This document shows, one piece after another, positions 46,665 through 56,824 of a stretch of 64,000 nt of DNA. The position numbers were made by a program, and so were the translations under genes. The stretch comes from Ditibartonella apihabitans (GTDB taxonomy: Bacteria; Pseudomonadota; Alphaproteobacteria; Rhizobiales; Rhizobiaceae). A model generated the notes under the pieces. The model did no database searches and was not told where the DNA came from. It worked only from the letters and a program-made list of their open reading frames with translations. The stretch covers positions 2,172,501-2,236,500 of the forward strand of contig NZ_CP015820.1 of assembly GCF_002007485.1 (NCBI RefSeq), read 5' to 3'. Within the stretch, counting starts at the first letter, position 1. Each line of letters opens with the position of its first letter.

Positions 46665-47942
46665 TTGGGTCAAACAGTTTTTGTTGCCAAAGAAACAGCC
46701 GAAGGGGAAACGCGCGTTGCCGCGTCTCCGGAAACTGTCAAAAAGCTTATCAATCTCGGCTATGATGTGTCGGTCGAGAAAGGTGCCGGTCTCCAGTCCT
46801 TGATAAGTGACGAGGACTATAAGGAAGCCGGTGCAAAAATCGTTGGTGCGAACGAGGCAAATAAAGCCGACATCATTTTGAAATTGCGCCGTCCAAGTGC
46901 CAAAGAAATATCCCTCTATAAAAAGGGTGCCAATCTCATCGGCATTCTCGATCCATTCGGCCACGAGGATGATGTCAAGGCCATGGCCAAAGCCGGATTG
47001 AATGCCTTTTCGATGGAATTCATGCCGCGCATTACGCGTGCGCAAGTCATGGATGTTCTGTCATCACAGGCAAATCTTGCCGGTTATCAGGCAGTGATTG
47101 ATGCTGCCGAATATTATGACCGCGCCCTCCCCATGATGATGACCGCCGCCGGTACCGTTCCGGCTGCCAAGGTTTTCGTTATGGGGGCAGGTGTTGCCGG
47201 TCTTCAGGCAATTGCCACTGCGCGGCGTCTTGGTGCATCGGTTACGGCAAATGACGTACGTCCTGCGGCAAAAGAGCAGGTCGCTTCACTCGGTGCAAAA
47301 TTTATCGCCGTCGAGGATGATGAATTCAAAGCTGCTGAAACTGCTGGTGGCTATGCCAAGGAAATGTCGAAGGAATACCAGCAAAAACAGGCGGCTTTGA
47401 CTGCCGAGCATATTGCCAAACAGGATATCGTCATTACAACCGCTTTGATTCCCGGTCGTCCGGCACCGCGCCTTATCACAAAAGCAATGCTCAAAACCAT
47501 GCGCCAAGGTTCGGTGTTGGTTGATCTTGCCGTTGAAAGAGGCGGCAATGTCGAAGGCGCCGTTGCCAATAAGGTTGTTGAAGTCGAAGGGGTGAAGATT
47601 ATCGGCTTTACCAATGTTCCGGGCCGCATTGCCGCTACCGCTTCAAAGCTTTATGCGCGCAATCTTTATGCCTTTGTCGATATCATGACAAACAAGGAGA
47701 CGAAGGCATTTACAATCGACCGGAATGACGAACTCGTGAAAGCCACATTGCTTACTTTCGACGGTCATGTTGTTCATCCCCGCTTTGCAGAAGAAGGGGT
47801 AAAAAAAGACGCCGATAAAAAACCCGCTCCGGCAAAAAAAGCCGATGAAAAGGGCGAAAAACCGGCAAAGCACACATCCTCGAAATCTAAAGAACCAGCC
47901 GCAAAAGCGGATAAGAAACCAAATGAAAAAGGAGCCAAATAA
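46665..47942 (+). CDS. pntA: NAD(P) transhydrogenase subunit alpha part 1 (PntAA)
   Basis: 425 aa. NAD(H)-binding domain I of the proton-pumping transhydrogenase, which makes NADPH from NADH using the proton gradient. Key segments: [22 protein letters not shown] (interrupted family signature), [19 protein letters not shown] (NAD fold), and [14 protein letters not shown]. It begins at TTG with AAGGAG 9 bp upstream. A 45-residue Lys/Ala/Pro tail after the folded part is a flexible linker to PntAB in three-subunit systems. Confidence 0.92.
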   Translation: MGQTVFVAKETAEGETRVAASPETVKKLINLGYDVSVEKGAGLQSLISDEDYKEAGAKIVGANEANKADIILKLRRPSAKEISLYKKGANLIGILDPFGHEDDVKAMAKAGLNAFSMEFMPRITRAQVMDVLSSQANLAGYQAVIDAAEYYDRALPMMMTAAGTVPAAKVFVMGAGVAGLQAIATARRLGASVTANDVRPAAKEQVASLGAKFIAVEDDEFKAAETAGGYAKEMSKEYQQKQAALTAEHIAKQDIVITTALIPGRPAPRLITKAMLKTMRQGSVLVDLAVERGGNVEGAVANKVVEVEGVKIIGFTNVPGRIAATASKLYARNLYAFVDIMTNKETKAFTIDRNDELVKATLLTFDGHVVHPRFAEEGVKKDADKKPAPAKKADEKGEKPAKHTSSKSKEPAAKADKKPNEKGAK

Positions 47943-48352
47943 TGTCTAACGAGGCTCTCGACAAAGCCCTTCAAGGTCTCGATCAGGCCATTGCCGCTGT
48001 GCGCGAAGCTGGCGGCCAAATTTCCAATAATGCCGTTGAAGCCGTCCACAATGCGACAGGCGGTGTTATTGACCCGTTCATTTTCCAGTTTGCGATCTTC
48101 GTACTGGCAATTTTTGTCGGCTATTATGTTGTCTGGGCCGTCACACCGGCTCTCCACACACCGCTCATGGCTGTTACCAATGCAATTTCTTCGGTTATCG
48201 TCGTTGGTGCGCTGCTTGCTGTCGGCCTTTCGGCTTCAGGTCTTGCAAGCACTTTCGGTTTCATCGCGCTGGTACTTGCAAGCGTCAATATTTTCGGCGG
48301 CTTTCTCGTTACCCAGCGCATGCTTGCCATGTACAAGAAAAAAGATAAGTGA
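47942..48352 (+). CDS. NAD(P) transhydrogenase subunit alpha part 2 (PntAB)
   Basis: 136 aa with three to four membrane segments ([22 protein letters not shown], then [34 protein letters not shown]). This is the first membrane part of the proton channel. Start overlaps the pntA stop by one base (TAATG), so they are translationally coupled. Confidence 0.93.
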   Translation: MSNEALDKALQGLDQAIAAVREAGGQISNNAVEAVHNATGGVIDPFIFQFAIFVLAIFVGYYVVWAVTPALHTPLMAVTNAISSVIVVGALLAVGLSASGLASTFGFIALVLASVNIFGGFLVTQRMLAMYKKKDK

Positions 48353-48363
48353 GGCTTGAACCT

Positions 48364-49764
48364 ATGAGTGTTAATTTTGCAGCCTTCCTTTATCTCGTCT
48401 CCGGTGTTCTGTTCATCATGGCACTGCGCGGACTTTCCCATCCGACAACCAGCCGCAAGGGTAATGCCTATGGCATGGTCGGCATGGCTGTTGCCATCAT
48501 CACAACATTGCTGCTTGCCCGTCCAAGCTTCGGTGGCCTTGTCCTTATTATTATAGGTCTTGCCATTGGTGGTGCTATCGGTGCAGTCATTGCCCGCCGC
48601 ATTGCCATGACAGCAATGCCGCAACTTGTTGCCTCTTTCCATTCACTCGTCGGCCTTGCTGCTGTTATGGTGGCTGCCGGTGCGCTTTATTCGCCGCATT
48701 CATTCGGTATCGGTGAAATCGGCTCCATTCATGGGCGGGCACTTGTTGAAATGGCAATCGGTGTCGCAATCGGTGCGATAACCTTTACCGGTTCCATCAT
48801 TGCGTTTTTAAAACTTGACGGGCGCATGTCCGGTAAACCGATTATTTTGCCGAATCGTCACTTGATCAATATTGTTCTTGCAGTGGCAATTGTTATCCTC
48901 ATCGCCGCACTTGTCGGAACCGAAAGCCATCTGGTTTTCTGGCTTATTGTGCTTTTATCGCTCGTTATCGGTGTTACACTGATTGTGCCGATCGGTGGCG
49001 CGGATATGCCGGTTGTTGTTTCCATGCTCAATTCCTATTCGGGATGGGCAGCCGCGGGTATCGGCTTTACGCTCGGAAATATGGCTTTGATCATCACCGG
49101 TGCACTGGTCGGATCGTCCGGTGCCATCCTTTCCTACATTATGTGTAAAGGCATGAACCGCTCGTTCATTTCGGTGATCCTCGGCGGATTCGGTGGTGAA
49201 AGTGCCGGCCCTGCCGGAAATAATGAAGTTGAACGCCGCCCTGTCAAACAGGGTTCGGCAGACGACGCCGCATTCATTATGAAAAACGCCAACAAGGTCA
49301 TTATCGTACCGGGATATGGTATGGCCGTTGCGCAGGCCCAGCACGCATTGCGTGAAATGGCCGACAAGCTCAAAGAAAACGGTGTCGAAGTCAAATATGC
49401 CATTCATCCGGTTGCCGGTCGTATGCCCGGTCACATGAATGTGCTGCTTGCCGAAGCCAATGTGCCCTATGACGAAGTCTTCGAGCTTGACGATATCAAT
49501 TCCGAATTTGCCGAAGCAGATGTTGCTTTTGTCATTGGCGCCAACGACGTAACCAACCCTGCCGCAAAATCGGATCCATCTTCGCCGATTTATGGCATGC
49601 CGATTCTCGATGTATCGAAAGCGGGAACAGTTCTGTTCCTGAAACGTGGTATGGGAACAGGCTATTCGGGCGTTGAGAACGAGCTGTTTTTCCGTGACAA
49701 CACCATGATGCTTTTTGGCGATGCCAAAAAAATGGTCGAAAGCATTGTCAAAGCCATGGAATAA
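48364..49764 (+). CDS. pntB: NAD(P) transhydrogenase subunit beta
   Basis: 466 aa. The N-terminal half is membrane (eight to nine segments) and the C-terminal NADP(H)-binding domain III carries VIIVPGYGMAVAQAQH, HPVAGRMPGHMNVLLAEA and the KRGMGTGYSGVEN loop. ATG 48364 follows GAGG 11 bp upstream; an in-frame GTG at 48349 overlaps the pntAB stop. Ends at a strong terminator. Confidence 0.95.
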   Translation: MSVNFAAFLYLVSGVLFIMALRGLSHPTTSRKGNAYGMVGMAVAIITTLLLARPSFGGLVLIIIGLAIGGAIGAVIARRIAMTAMPQLVASFHSLVGLAAVMVAAGALYSPHSFGIGEIGSIHGRALVEMAIGVAIGAITFTGSIIAFLKLDGRMSGKPIILPNRHLINIVLAVAIVILIAALVGTESHLVFWLIVLLSLVIGVTLIVPIGGADMPVVVSMLNSYSGWAAAGIGFTLGNMALIITGALVGSSGAILSYIMCKGMNRSFISVILGGFGGESAGPAGNNEVERRPVKQGSADDAAFIMKNANKVIIVPGYGMAVAQAQHALREMADKLKENGVEVKYAIHPVAGRMPGHMNVLLAEANVPYDEVFELDDINSEFAEADVAFVIGANDVTNPAAKSDPSSPIYGMPILDVSKAGTVLFLKRGMGTGYSGVENELFFRDNTMMLFGDAKKMVESIVKAME

Positions 49765-49771
49765 ACCTTAA

Positions 49772-49799
49772 GATGCCGCCATCAAGGCGGCATTTTTTT
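49772..49799 (+). terminator. Rho-independent terminator of the pnt operon
   Basis: ATGCCGCC/GGCGGCAT stem with a 5-nt loop and seven T. Confidence 0.92.
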
Positions 49800-49811
49800 A
49801 AGGAAATGATC

Positions 49812-51014
49812 ATGGCAAGTTCAGCCGAACAGATGAGAGCGTGGCAAGGTCCGGCACTTTTGAGTTATGGTTATCGTCCGTTTTTTCTGTTTGCAAGTAT
49901 CTGGGCTGTATTCAGCCTGTTTATCTGGATTTTCCTTTTTTCCGGCAAAGATGTTCTGGCAATCGGGATTGACCCGTTTTCCTGGCATGCCCACAGCTTT
50001 CTCTTCGGTTATTTATGGGCTGTCATTGCCGGTTTTTTAATGACGGCCGTTCCCAATTGGACCGGACGATTGCCCATTGTCGGCTGGCCGCTTTTGGGCC
50101 TCGTATCCATCTGGCTTATCGGGCGTATTGCCATGGTGCTTTCATCCGATCTGCCTGCAACAGTAACAGTCGGCCTTGATTTGCTGTTCCCGCTTCTTTT
50201 CACCATCGCAATCGGGCGCGAAATTATATATGGAAAAAATTGGCGTAATCTCAAAGTGCTTATTTTGCTTGTTCTCCTTTTCTGCGCCAATCTGATTTTT
50301 GATTGCGAAGCTTTCAATGGCGTTTATGCCGCCGACGGTTATGGCGCACGTCTTGCCCTTGCCATTGCAGTTTTCCTTATTGCCATTATTGGCGGCCGGA
50401 TTGTGCCAAGCTTCACACGAAATTGGCTTGCCAAACGCGGGGAAACAAAACTACCGGCTCCACACGGGCGCGTTGACCAAACCATTATGATTTTTACGGC
50501 TATCTGCCTCGTTCTGTGGATAGTTTTTCCCGATACGGGAATAACTGCTCTGTTGTGCGGCCTTTGCGGCATTGCCAATCTTTACCGGCTGCAACGTTGG
50601 CGGGGTTTGGCAACTTTGAAAGAACCGCTGGTTTTTGTGCTTCATGTCGGCTTTCTGTTTATTCCGTTAGGGTTTATCGCTTTGGCGCTCGGCACATTCG
50701 GAATTATTCCGGGAGGGCGCGCACCCGTGCAACATTTATGGATGGCCGGTGGTATCGGCATGATGACAATGGCCGTTATGACACGCGCAAGCCTTGGTCA
50801 CGCAGGCCGCCCGCTTACAGTTTCCTGGCCTGTTGTGCTGGTTTACCTTGCACTTTTTCTATCGGTCTGGCTGCGGCTTTTTGCCGGCATTGCCAATAAC
50901 AATCTGCCGACACTTCACCTTGCCGGAACTTTATGGATTCTGGCTTTTTTAGGTTTCGTTGTGCTCTATTGGAATGTGCTTACCAAACCGCGCAAACCAC
51001 GCGTTCCGAATTGA
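49812..51014 (+). CDS. nnrS: NnrS-family haem-copper membrane protein
   Basis: 400 aa, about 12 membrane segments. NnrS proteins are linked to nitric oxide stress and protect against nitrosylation of iron centres. Conserved features seen: YGYRPFFLFAS at the start, HAHSFLFGYLWAVIAGFLMTA with two His, GGRIVPSFTRNWL, and HLWMAGGIGMMTMAVMTRASLGHAGR. I start at ATG 49812, after AAGGA and after the pnt terminator; an in-frame ATG at 49773 falls inside the terminator stem. No denitrification genes are nearby. Confidence 0.88.
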   Translation: MASSAEQMRAWQGPALLSYGYRPFFLFASIWAVFSLFIWIFLFSGKDVLAIGIDPFSWHAHSFLFGYLWAVIAGFLMTAVPNWTGRLPIVGWPLLGLVSIWLIGRIAMVLSSDLPATVTVGLDLLFPLLFTIAIGREIIYGKNWRNLKVLILLVLLFCANLIFDCEAFNGVYAADGYGARLALAIAVFLIAIIGGRIVPSFTRNWLAKRGETKLPAPHGRVDQTIMIFTAICLVLWIVFPDTGITALLCGLCGIANLYRLQRWRGLATLKEPLVFVLHVGFLFIPLGFIALALGTFGIIPGGRAPVQHLWMAGGIGMMTMAVMTRASLGHAGRPLTVSWPVVLVYLALFLSVWLRLFAGIANNNLPTLHLAGTLWILAFLGFVVLYWNVLTKPRKPRVPN

Positions 51015-51410
51015 CATTGATGATCGGAAATACCCGCCGCAATCGTCTTTTTTGCGGCGTGCGACAGAAGCATTAGCCTTTCCGGAGAGATAATTTAGCG
51101 CATTTGCACTTATACATTTGCGCTTATAAATCGCGCTTGGATATTTGAACCAGCTCCTCTATCGCATATCAATGCGCAACTTGCCGCACGTTTTGCAGAT
51201 CTGTTTTTGAAATTCGTCTGCCATTATCCGGATCACATCCATAAAATATATGACCTACCGGACGATGCAAAAGCCTCTCGTTGCCGTTCTGAAGAATAAA
51301 AATGCAACGAAAGGAGGCTTTCCCCATTACAAAACCTGCGATTTCCAACTTTCGATCAATAAAGATCGCAATTGGAACGATTATGAGTGACCGGTTTTTA
51401 AAAATCCCGA
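51015..51410. other. Intergenic region between convergent nnrS and COG4091 genes
   Basis: No gene seen. It contains a 14-bp near-perfect direct repeat (CATTTG-CACTTATA type) at 51101-51128 and a long hairpin at 51271-51320. Confidence 0.45.
51271..51320 (-). terminator. Hairpin downstream of the COG4091 gene, possible terminator
   Basis: On the minus strand AAGCCTCC...CGTTGC pairs with GCAACGAGAGGCTT and is followed by only four T. It is about 90 bp past the stop. Confidence 0.4.
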
Positions 51411-52727
51411 TCAGCCGTAAATGAGTTTGTCCTGTTTTTTGCGCAAGCGTGCAATCCACTGGTCTTCATTGATTGCAGCATTTTTTGCAGTAATCAATTC
51501 ATTCTTCTTAATCGGTGCGGTAACTGTTGCCCCTTCAAGCAGACCACAGGGAATTGCCTCGTGCTTCCTTGCATCCTCGACTGTCATATTCCATGCGCGA
51601 TAGGTATAAAGTCCGATAAAATCGAGCTTGTCACCGGGTTTCAGGTCCTTCTTGGCAACGGCACACACTTCCGCAACCGGCCGGTCAAGCGGCACCATAT
51701 CGGCCTTTCCGTAAAGCATGACCCGTGCGCAAGTAAGCGGCACTTCCATAGCTGTGAGATGATAAGGACGATGGAACGTGAAATAAGGCCCTTCACCAAT
51801 TTTCAAATCTTCCATACGTTCCCAAACGCGCGGATGGCGCATTTCTGCAACCACGAAAACCCCCGGTGAAACGCCCCGCCCGATCGAATAATCGACAACG
51901 CCGGCTTTTGACAAAACCCCACCATCTTTTTCAGGAATGAGCACCTTGTTCAGGCGATCTATGTCGGCTTTCGGGCCGTGCATTCCGGGGCAATCGGGAA
52001 CAAGGCCGGTTGCATTGGCAATGGCCGTCATTTCGACCATGGTTTTTGAACCGTCAATGAATTCGACAAGCATACGCACATTCATATTGCGTTTTTGTGC
52101 CTCTTCTTCATAATGATCGGGAATTGCATCAAAATCGAGCGGGTTGTTTTTGCCCTTTCCGGCTGCAACAACATTATGCCCGAGTGCCGAAACAAATTCG
52201 ATAAGCTCCATGCAGGAAGACGGCTCGTCACCGGCTCCAAGTGTGTAGATAAGGCCGCGTTTTTCGGCTTCATGTTTAAGATAAGGGCCAATTGTGACAT
52301 CAGCCTCGACATTCATCATAACAACGTGTTTGTTGTTTTGTAGCGTTTTATAACCGATTTCCGCGCCTGCCTCGGGATAGCCTGTCGCGTCGACGATAAC
52401 ATCGACAAGCTCGTTTTTTAGCAACATATCAAGATCGTCGGTGGCGGCAATTTTTCCCTCTTCGATTGCTGCTGTCATTTCCGACGCGTTGGAAACTTCC
52501 TTTGCATGCCCCGTTTCATCATAGGCAATTTTTGCCGCATCAAGCACCCGTTCGGGTGTGCGTGTTGAAACCGCTGCAACCTCTATACCATCCATATGGG
52601 CGACGCCTGTTAAAAGGTCGGTTCCCATTTCCCCGCAACCGACAAGCCCTATGCGGATAGGCTTGCCACTGTCTTCGCGTTTTTTGAGGTCGCGGGCCAA
52701 ACCGATAAGGGCTACATTGCTTGTCAT
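51411..52727 (-). CDS. COG4091 NAD(P)-binding oxidoreductase with SAF domain (homoserine dehydrogenase-like)
   Basis: 438 aa. An N-terminal Rossmann fold (IRIGLVGCGEMGTDLL) leads to a homoserine-dehydrogenase-like core (DVIVDATGYPEAGAEI, NVEADVTIGPYL). A C-terminal SAF domain follows (AVAKKDLKPGDKLDFIGLYTYR...GLLEGATVTAPIKKNELIT). Homologues sit in sugar-acid or polyol catabolic clusters in Rhizobiales, but here it is alone, so the substrate cannot be inferred. GGAGA precedes the ATG. Confidence 0.82.
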   Translation of the reverse strand: MTSNVALIGLARDLKKREDSGKPIRIGLVGCGEMGTDLLTGVAHMDGIEVAAVSTRTPERVLDAAKIAYDETGHAKEVSNASEMTAAIEEGKIAATDDLDMLLKNELVDVIVDATGYPEAGAEIGYKTLQNNKHVVMMNVEADVTIGPYLKHEAEKRGLIYTLGAGDEPSSCMELIEFVSALGHNVVAAGKGKNNPLDFDAIPDHYEEEAQKRNMNVRMLVEFIDGSKTMVEMTAIANATGLVPDCPGMHGPKADIDRLNKVLIPEKDGGVLSKAGVVDYSIGRGVSPGVFVVAEMRHPRVWERMEDLKIGEGPYFTFHRPYHLTAMEVPLTCARVMLYGKADMVPLDRPVAEVCAVAKKDLKPGDKLDFIGLYTYRAWNMTVEDARKHEAIPCGLLEGATVTAPIKKNELITAKNAAINEDQWIARLRKKQDKLIYG

Positions 52728-53052
52728 TTCAAAAAATTCTCCGGTAAAAAACGATCATTCATCAACCCGACAAAATATTTCTATCATCGGGTTTTGCCAG
52801 TCGTTCAGCGCATAATCCTTTCTTCAAAGGTCTAATAACAACGCTAAAGAATTGCAAGGCTCGTCATTGATTGACGACAAAGAACGGAGGGTTGGGAGCA
52901 GAAAGCCAAGAGCAGAATAACAAAGCTCCACATTTTCCAAACAAAAATTTGCGTGAATATTATTTGACCTGTATAAGCAGCTTGAATTCATGACATAAGC
53001 GGTCTTTCACCAATAAGAGGCAACCGCAAAATATTGATAAGGAAAAACACTC
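52728..53052. other. Intergenic region between divergent COG4091 and MaoC genes
   Basis: Holds both promoters; no gene or clear operator seen. Confidence 0.4.
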
Positions 53053-53526
53053 ATGCCCGGCAAAGTGACTGTTGACGATATTCCCGCTTCAATCGGCAAA
53101 GAAGTAGGCGTTTCGAATTGGCGTACTGTCACACAGGAAATGATTAACCAGTTTGCCGATGCAACCGATGACCATCAATGGATTCATGTTGACGAAAAAC
53201 GTGCCAAAGAAACGCCCTTTGGCGGCACAATTGCCCATGGTTTTCTAACCCTTTCGCTGCTATCGACTTTGGCTTATGAGGCGCTCCCCGAGCTTGAGGG
53301 GACAACAATGGGTATCAATTACGGTTTTGACAAAGTGCGTTTGATGAGCCCCGTCAAAACCGGTGCAAAGGTTCGCGCCCATTTTGTTTTAAGCGATGCC
53401 GAAATTCGCCCCTCGGGCAGAATTGTTTTTCATTACGCTGTCACTCTTGAAATCGAAAATGTGAAAAAACCGGCTTTGACTGCCGACTGGATTACAATTG
53501 CCATGGTTCCGCCAAAGGCTTCGTAA
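53053..53526 (+). CDS. MaoC-family (R)-specific enoyl-CoA hydratase-like protein
   Basis: 157 aa hot-dog fold. The hydratase-2 motif is intact: catalytic Asp/His in ATDDHQWIHVD and GGTIAHGFLTLSL. It probably hydrates enoyl-CoA or a related CoA thioester. AAGGA precedes the ATG. Isolated, with no fatty-acid genes adjacent. Confidence 0.87.
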   Translation: MPGKVTVDDIPASIGKEVGVSNWRTVTQEMINQFADATDDHQWIHVDEKRAKETPFGGTIAHGFLTLSLLSTLAYEALPELEGTTMGINYGFDKVRLMSPVKTGAKVRAHFVLSDAEIRPSGRIVFHYAVTLEIENVKKPALTADWITIAMVPPKAS

Positions 53527-54306
53527 TTCTTGCGCAGTGCATATTCGTCACATTGAGCTGCACATATTTGTAATTTTGACCAGCTCAGATTTGTAACTTT
53601 AAGCAGCGCATATCTGGCAGACCTGTTTTTATTTGAATGGGGCATTCTTTTTCGCGCGGAGAAAAATAGCCGCATTCGTTTGAACAACAGGGCTTTTACT
53701 GCCTTGCAAAGTTCAAGCACTTCTGTCTCGACATGTTAAAATGGCTTTCCGTATTGCAATATCATTGACAAAAAAAGGGGTTGATCAATCCGGTGACAGC
53801 GGGCATTTGCCAATATTTTCTTCCATTTTAGCGGCTTTTCTTGCTGATTTATCCCTTTTCCGCTTCAACTCTATTGGACCGGATATAGTGTGGGCGGATC
53901 TATTGCTGCCGGATAAATTTTTAACAAAGGCGATTATTTTTCAACGATTCATTCCTCGAACCAAAACTGTAGAAGCGAGTCGGTTTTCATTCTTTTCATT
54001 CCATATCTGGTCAGCCCCGTTACAATTTTTATTTAAATATCTGTTATGGGGAGAATTATTAGAGCAATGACGCCAATTTTAACGTCATTTTCGCGTTGTT
54101 TTGCCGGTTTTTATCGAAAAACGTGAATAGAAAAATAAAAAGACAGCTATTTTTTAAAAAACACAGCTTTTGGAAAACCAATATAGACAAGCGAACTGTT
54201 TTTATGGTATTGGCACCACAATCATTTAAAACCTTGTCTGAAAAGGCTTGGTCGTTTTGGGATATTCCCATTTAACAGAGATAGTAAAAACAAAGCAGGA
54301 TTAAAC
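53527..54306. other. Long intergenic region before rpsU
   Basis: 780 bp, AT-rich. A 23-bp repeat array sits at its start. A plus-strand frame at 53741-54070 (109 codons) has no Shine-Dalgarno and no recognisable content, and I do not call it. The rpsU promoter must lie here. Confidence 0.45.
53535..53626. repeat. Degenerate 23-bp tandem repeat, four copies
   Basis: Units begin at 53535, 53558, 53581 and 53604, each exactly 23 bp, sharing a C(A/T)G(C/T)-CATAT-TTGTAA-TTTGA-type pattern with several differences. It starts just after the MaoC stop. Confidence 0.75.
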
Positions 54307-54534
54307 GTGCAAGTACTCGTTCGCGATAATAATGTTGACCAGGCGCTCCGTGCGCTGCAAAAGAAAATGCAACGTGAAGGCATCTTCCGTGAAATGAAGA
54401 TGCGCGGCCATTATGAAAAGCCGTCGGAAAAGCGTGCCCGTGAAAAGGCCGAGGCTGTTCGGCGTGCTCGTAAGTTGGCACGTAAGCGTGCACAACGTGA
54501 AGGTTTGGTGAGCGGGCGCGGTTCTGCTCATTGA
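54307..54534 (+). CDS. rpsU: 30S ribosomal protein S21
   Basis: 75 aa, very basic, starting at GTG with AGGA upstream. Sequence [20 protein letters not shown]...[17 protein letters not shown] is typical of S21, with a long Arg/Lys-rich C-terminal helix. Part of the small-subunit platform, helping mRNA binding near the 16S 3' end. Confidence 0.97.
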   Translation: MQVLVRDNNVDQALRALQKKMQREGIFREMKMRGHYEKPSEKRAREKAEAVRRARKLARKRAQREGLVSGRGSAH

Positions 54535-54746
54535 TATTCGGAATTTTGCTGAAATTTTTTGCCAGATTTGTAGAGTTTACTCTCGTATGGTTTAATTTAT
54601 TTCGGGAAAGACCAATTTATGCGAAACTGAATTTCGCCTGACTTCAAGTGGAGATGCGCCGTGCATTTCCACTTTTTTGTTATATCCAAGTCGTCAGACA
54701 TGACGCATTTGACCCCGTGGAATTGTCTGTATCAGGATCGTGCCCG

Positions 54747-55556
54747 ATGAAAAAATTGAAACTATCAGCAGTCTTTCTTTTTGCGGCTATCGCCTTGGCC
54801 GGTTGTACGTCTTCCAGCGGTGTTCTTGATCCTGAAGATGTTGCCCAGGGCTCGCATGAGAATATCTCTTCTCTGACAGCCGTTATTAAAGCCAATCCAC
54901 GCGACCCTGACGGTTACAATGTGCGCGGCTCGGCTTATGGGCGCGCAGGTCGAAACAAAGAAGCCATTGCCGATTTTACGTCCGCTATAGCGCTCGACTC
55001 CAATTTCTATAAAGCCTATGCCAATCGTGCTTTGATTTATCGCAATACAGGAAATATGTCGGCTGCTATTGCCGATTATAACCGTGCTTTGGCAATCAAC
55101 CCGAATTATGATGTTGCGTTGATCGGACGCGGCAATGTCTATCGTTTGAGTGGCAAGCTTGATCTTGCCTATAATGATTTCAACAGTGCCATTCAGGCTG
55201 GCACAACCGACGGACGTGCCTGGCATAACCGCGCACTTATCGAACAGGCACGCGGTGACCAGCAACAGGCCATTGCCGATTTCGGTGCAGCCATGTCGCG
55301 TCAACCCAATGCGCCTGCCCCTTATAATGGACGTGGCCTCTCCTACGCAGCACTTGGCGACTGGGATAATGCTTTTGATGATTTTAACGCTGCCATACGA
55401 TTGGATGGCAGTAATGCTGAAAGCTGGTCAAATCAGGCAATGGTTTATGAACATCGTGGCGACAAGAAAAAAGCTTATGCTTCCTATACAAAAGCCGTCA
55501 GTCTTGACCCGGGTTTCAAACCGGCAAGAGAAGGCCAAAGCCGTACCCGCGGCTAA
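54747..55556 (+). CDS. TPR-repeat lipoprotein (NlpI-like)
   Basis: 269 aa. Signal peptide with lipobox IALAGC (Cys about residue 19), then about six TPR units (for example PDGYNVRGSAYGRAGRNKEA, KAYANRALIYRNTGNMSAA, APYNGRGLSYAALGDWDNA). It is probably an outer-membrane-anchored periplasmic scaffold. ATG 54747 is preceded by CAGGAT; longer in-frame starts from 54648 add 33 residues ahead of the signal peptide. It follows rpsU in the same direction. Confidence 0.86.
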   Translation: MKKLKLSAVFLFAAIALAGCTSSSGVLDPEDVAQGSHENISSLTAVIKANPRDPDGYNVRGSAYGRAGRNKEAIADFTSAIALDSNFYKAYANRALIYRNTGNMSAAIADYNRALAINPNYDVALIGRGNVYRLSGKLDLAYNDFNSAIQAGTTDGRAWHNRALIEQARGDQQQAIADFGAAMSRQPNAPAPYNGRGLSYAALGDWDNAFDDFNAAIRLDGSNAESWSNQAMVYEHRGDKKKAYASYTKAVSLDPGFKPAREGQSRTRG

Positions 55557-55621
55557 TCATCGCCCGCGTCTTATATCGAATAGGACTGTAGTTACATAAA
55601 ATTCGCAAGTTTTAAAAAACT

Positions 55622-55660
55622 GAAAGCCCGAACAGAATTTGTTGCGGGCTTTCGTTTTTA
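55622..55660. terminator. Terminator between the TPR lipoprotein and baeRF genes
   Basis: GAAAGCCCG/CGGGCTTTC stem with a 14-nt loop, followed by GTTTTTATTT. Confidence 0.88.
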
Positions 55661-55735
55661 TTTATTGCCAAAATTTTCGCTTTTTTGAACGATGCCATCC
55701 GTTTTTGTGAGTGGCATCAACAAAACAAAACTTTC

Positions 55736-56824
55736 CTACATTCTGAAACGGAAAATTGCTGCAAGCGATTGGTGATTGGGAATATCACTCTTGCGAACGG
55801 CTAGCACATGTCCACCATTGGCAAGAACGCGGCTTGCAATCTCGTCGACCACATTATAGGTATCCGGTCCCTCTTTGCCGAAACTAACGGCTCCAGTTGT
55901 TTCATCGACAGTCCCGTGAACCATTTCATCCATATCGGCAAGCAATGTATCGATCTGACCGATCGTAGCTGCACGGGCTGCAAGCGCAATATCTGTTGTG
56001 GTCCGTCCTTCCGCTGTCAGATGTTCGAAACGCGAACGGATATCGGCCACTTGCCGTTCATAATAACGGTCAAGAACTGGACGAGCGAGATCCCCGATTT
56101 CTGTCGGGTTTGCCCGATCAAGTCCGGCATTGACAATTTCTCCGATAAGGTTGTTGCCGCCATAAACCGAACGGAACGCATTGATCATTGCTTCATTTCC
56201 GCCAATAATCAAAGGAATATCCGGTCTCGTCAGATAACGACGCAAAGCTGAATCAATCAAACGGCAATATTGGGTCAACCGCACTGCACTATTGGAACTG
56301 ATTCTCTCGTTACTGGTGCCGACAGCGCTATTGATGTCCTTGGGCATATCCGGCACTTTGACTTCGAATGGCTCGATATCACTTGCAATTTCGATAAGTC
56401 TTACTTTCGATTCTGAAATAGCCACCACATGAGCCGTATGGGCAAAGGTAATCGAACGAAGAAGCGGGCTCAACATGAACCGGTCTGCAATTTCAACAAA
56501 TGATTTCAAACGGTTGGCAAGACGGAATGTCCAGATACGATCCGGTGTGGCAAGAACGGCGAGACTACGCGCCTGTTTCAACCAGAACTCTTCATAATCG
56601 GAAAGCCCTGTCAGAAGCGTTTCCAGATTTGCCAGACGCCGTTTATCTGTAAGGGATTGGGATTGTGCCAATGCCTCCTTCACTTGATTGGCATACTCAA
56701 TTTTACTGGCACCAATTTCGGATGTAATCGGTGTCGTCGGCAAGTATATTGATACACATGCGTCGGCGCGCACCTCTCGTAATTTGTTAAAATCCGACAT
56801 TGATGGAATATCGACATGCTGCAT
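55736..56824 (-). CDS. baeRF-family protein, possible ribosome hibernation/release-factor-like
   Basis: 362 aa. It looks like a bacterial archaeo-eukaryotic release-factor-family (baeRF) protein. An N-terminal domain contains VSIYLPTTP and VLATPDRIWTFRLAN, a middle segment has HVVAISESKVRLIEI, and a C-terminal eRF1-domain-3-like part ends with GHVLAVRKSDIPNHQSLAAIFRF. Members are proposed to bind ribosomes under stress. AAAGGG lies about 11 bp before the ATG. Unlinked to other translation genes except rpsU 1.2 kb away. Confidence 0.72.
   Translation of the reverse strand: MQHVDIPSMSDFNKLREVRADACVSIYLPTTPITSEIGASKIEYANQVKEALAQSQSLTDKRRLANLETLLTGLSDYEEFWLKQARSLAVLATPDRIWTFRLANRLKSFVEIADRFMLSPLLRSITFAHTAHVVAISESKVRLIEIASDIEPFEVKVPDMPKDINSAVGTSNERISSNSAVRLTQYCRLIDSALRRYLTRPDIPLIIGGNEAMINAFRSVYGGNNLIGEIVNAGLDRANPTEIGDLARPVLDRYYERQVADIRSRFEHLTAEGRTTTDIALAARAATIGQIDTLLADMDEMVHGTVDETTGAVSFGKEGPDTYNVVDEIASRVLANGGHVLAVRKSDIPNHQSLAAIFRFRM

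Noticed and set aside
53741-54070. 109-codon plus-strand frame before rpsU
   Set aside because: No Shine-Dalgarno, no recognisable domain, and composition like the surrounding AT-rich intergenic DNA.
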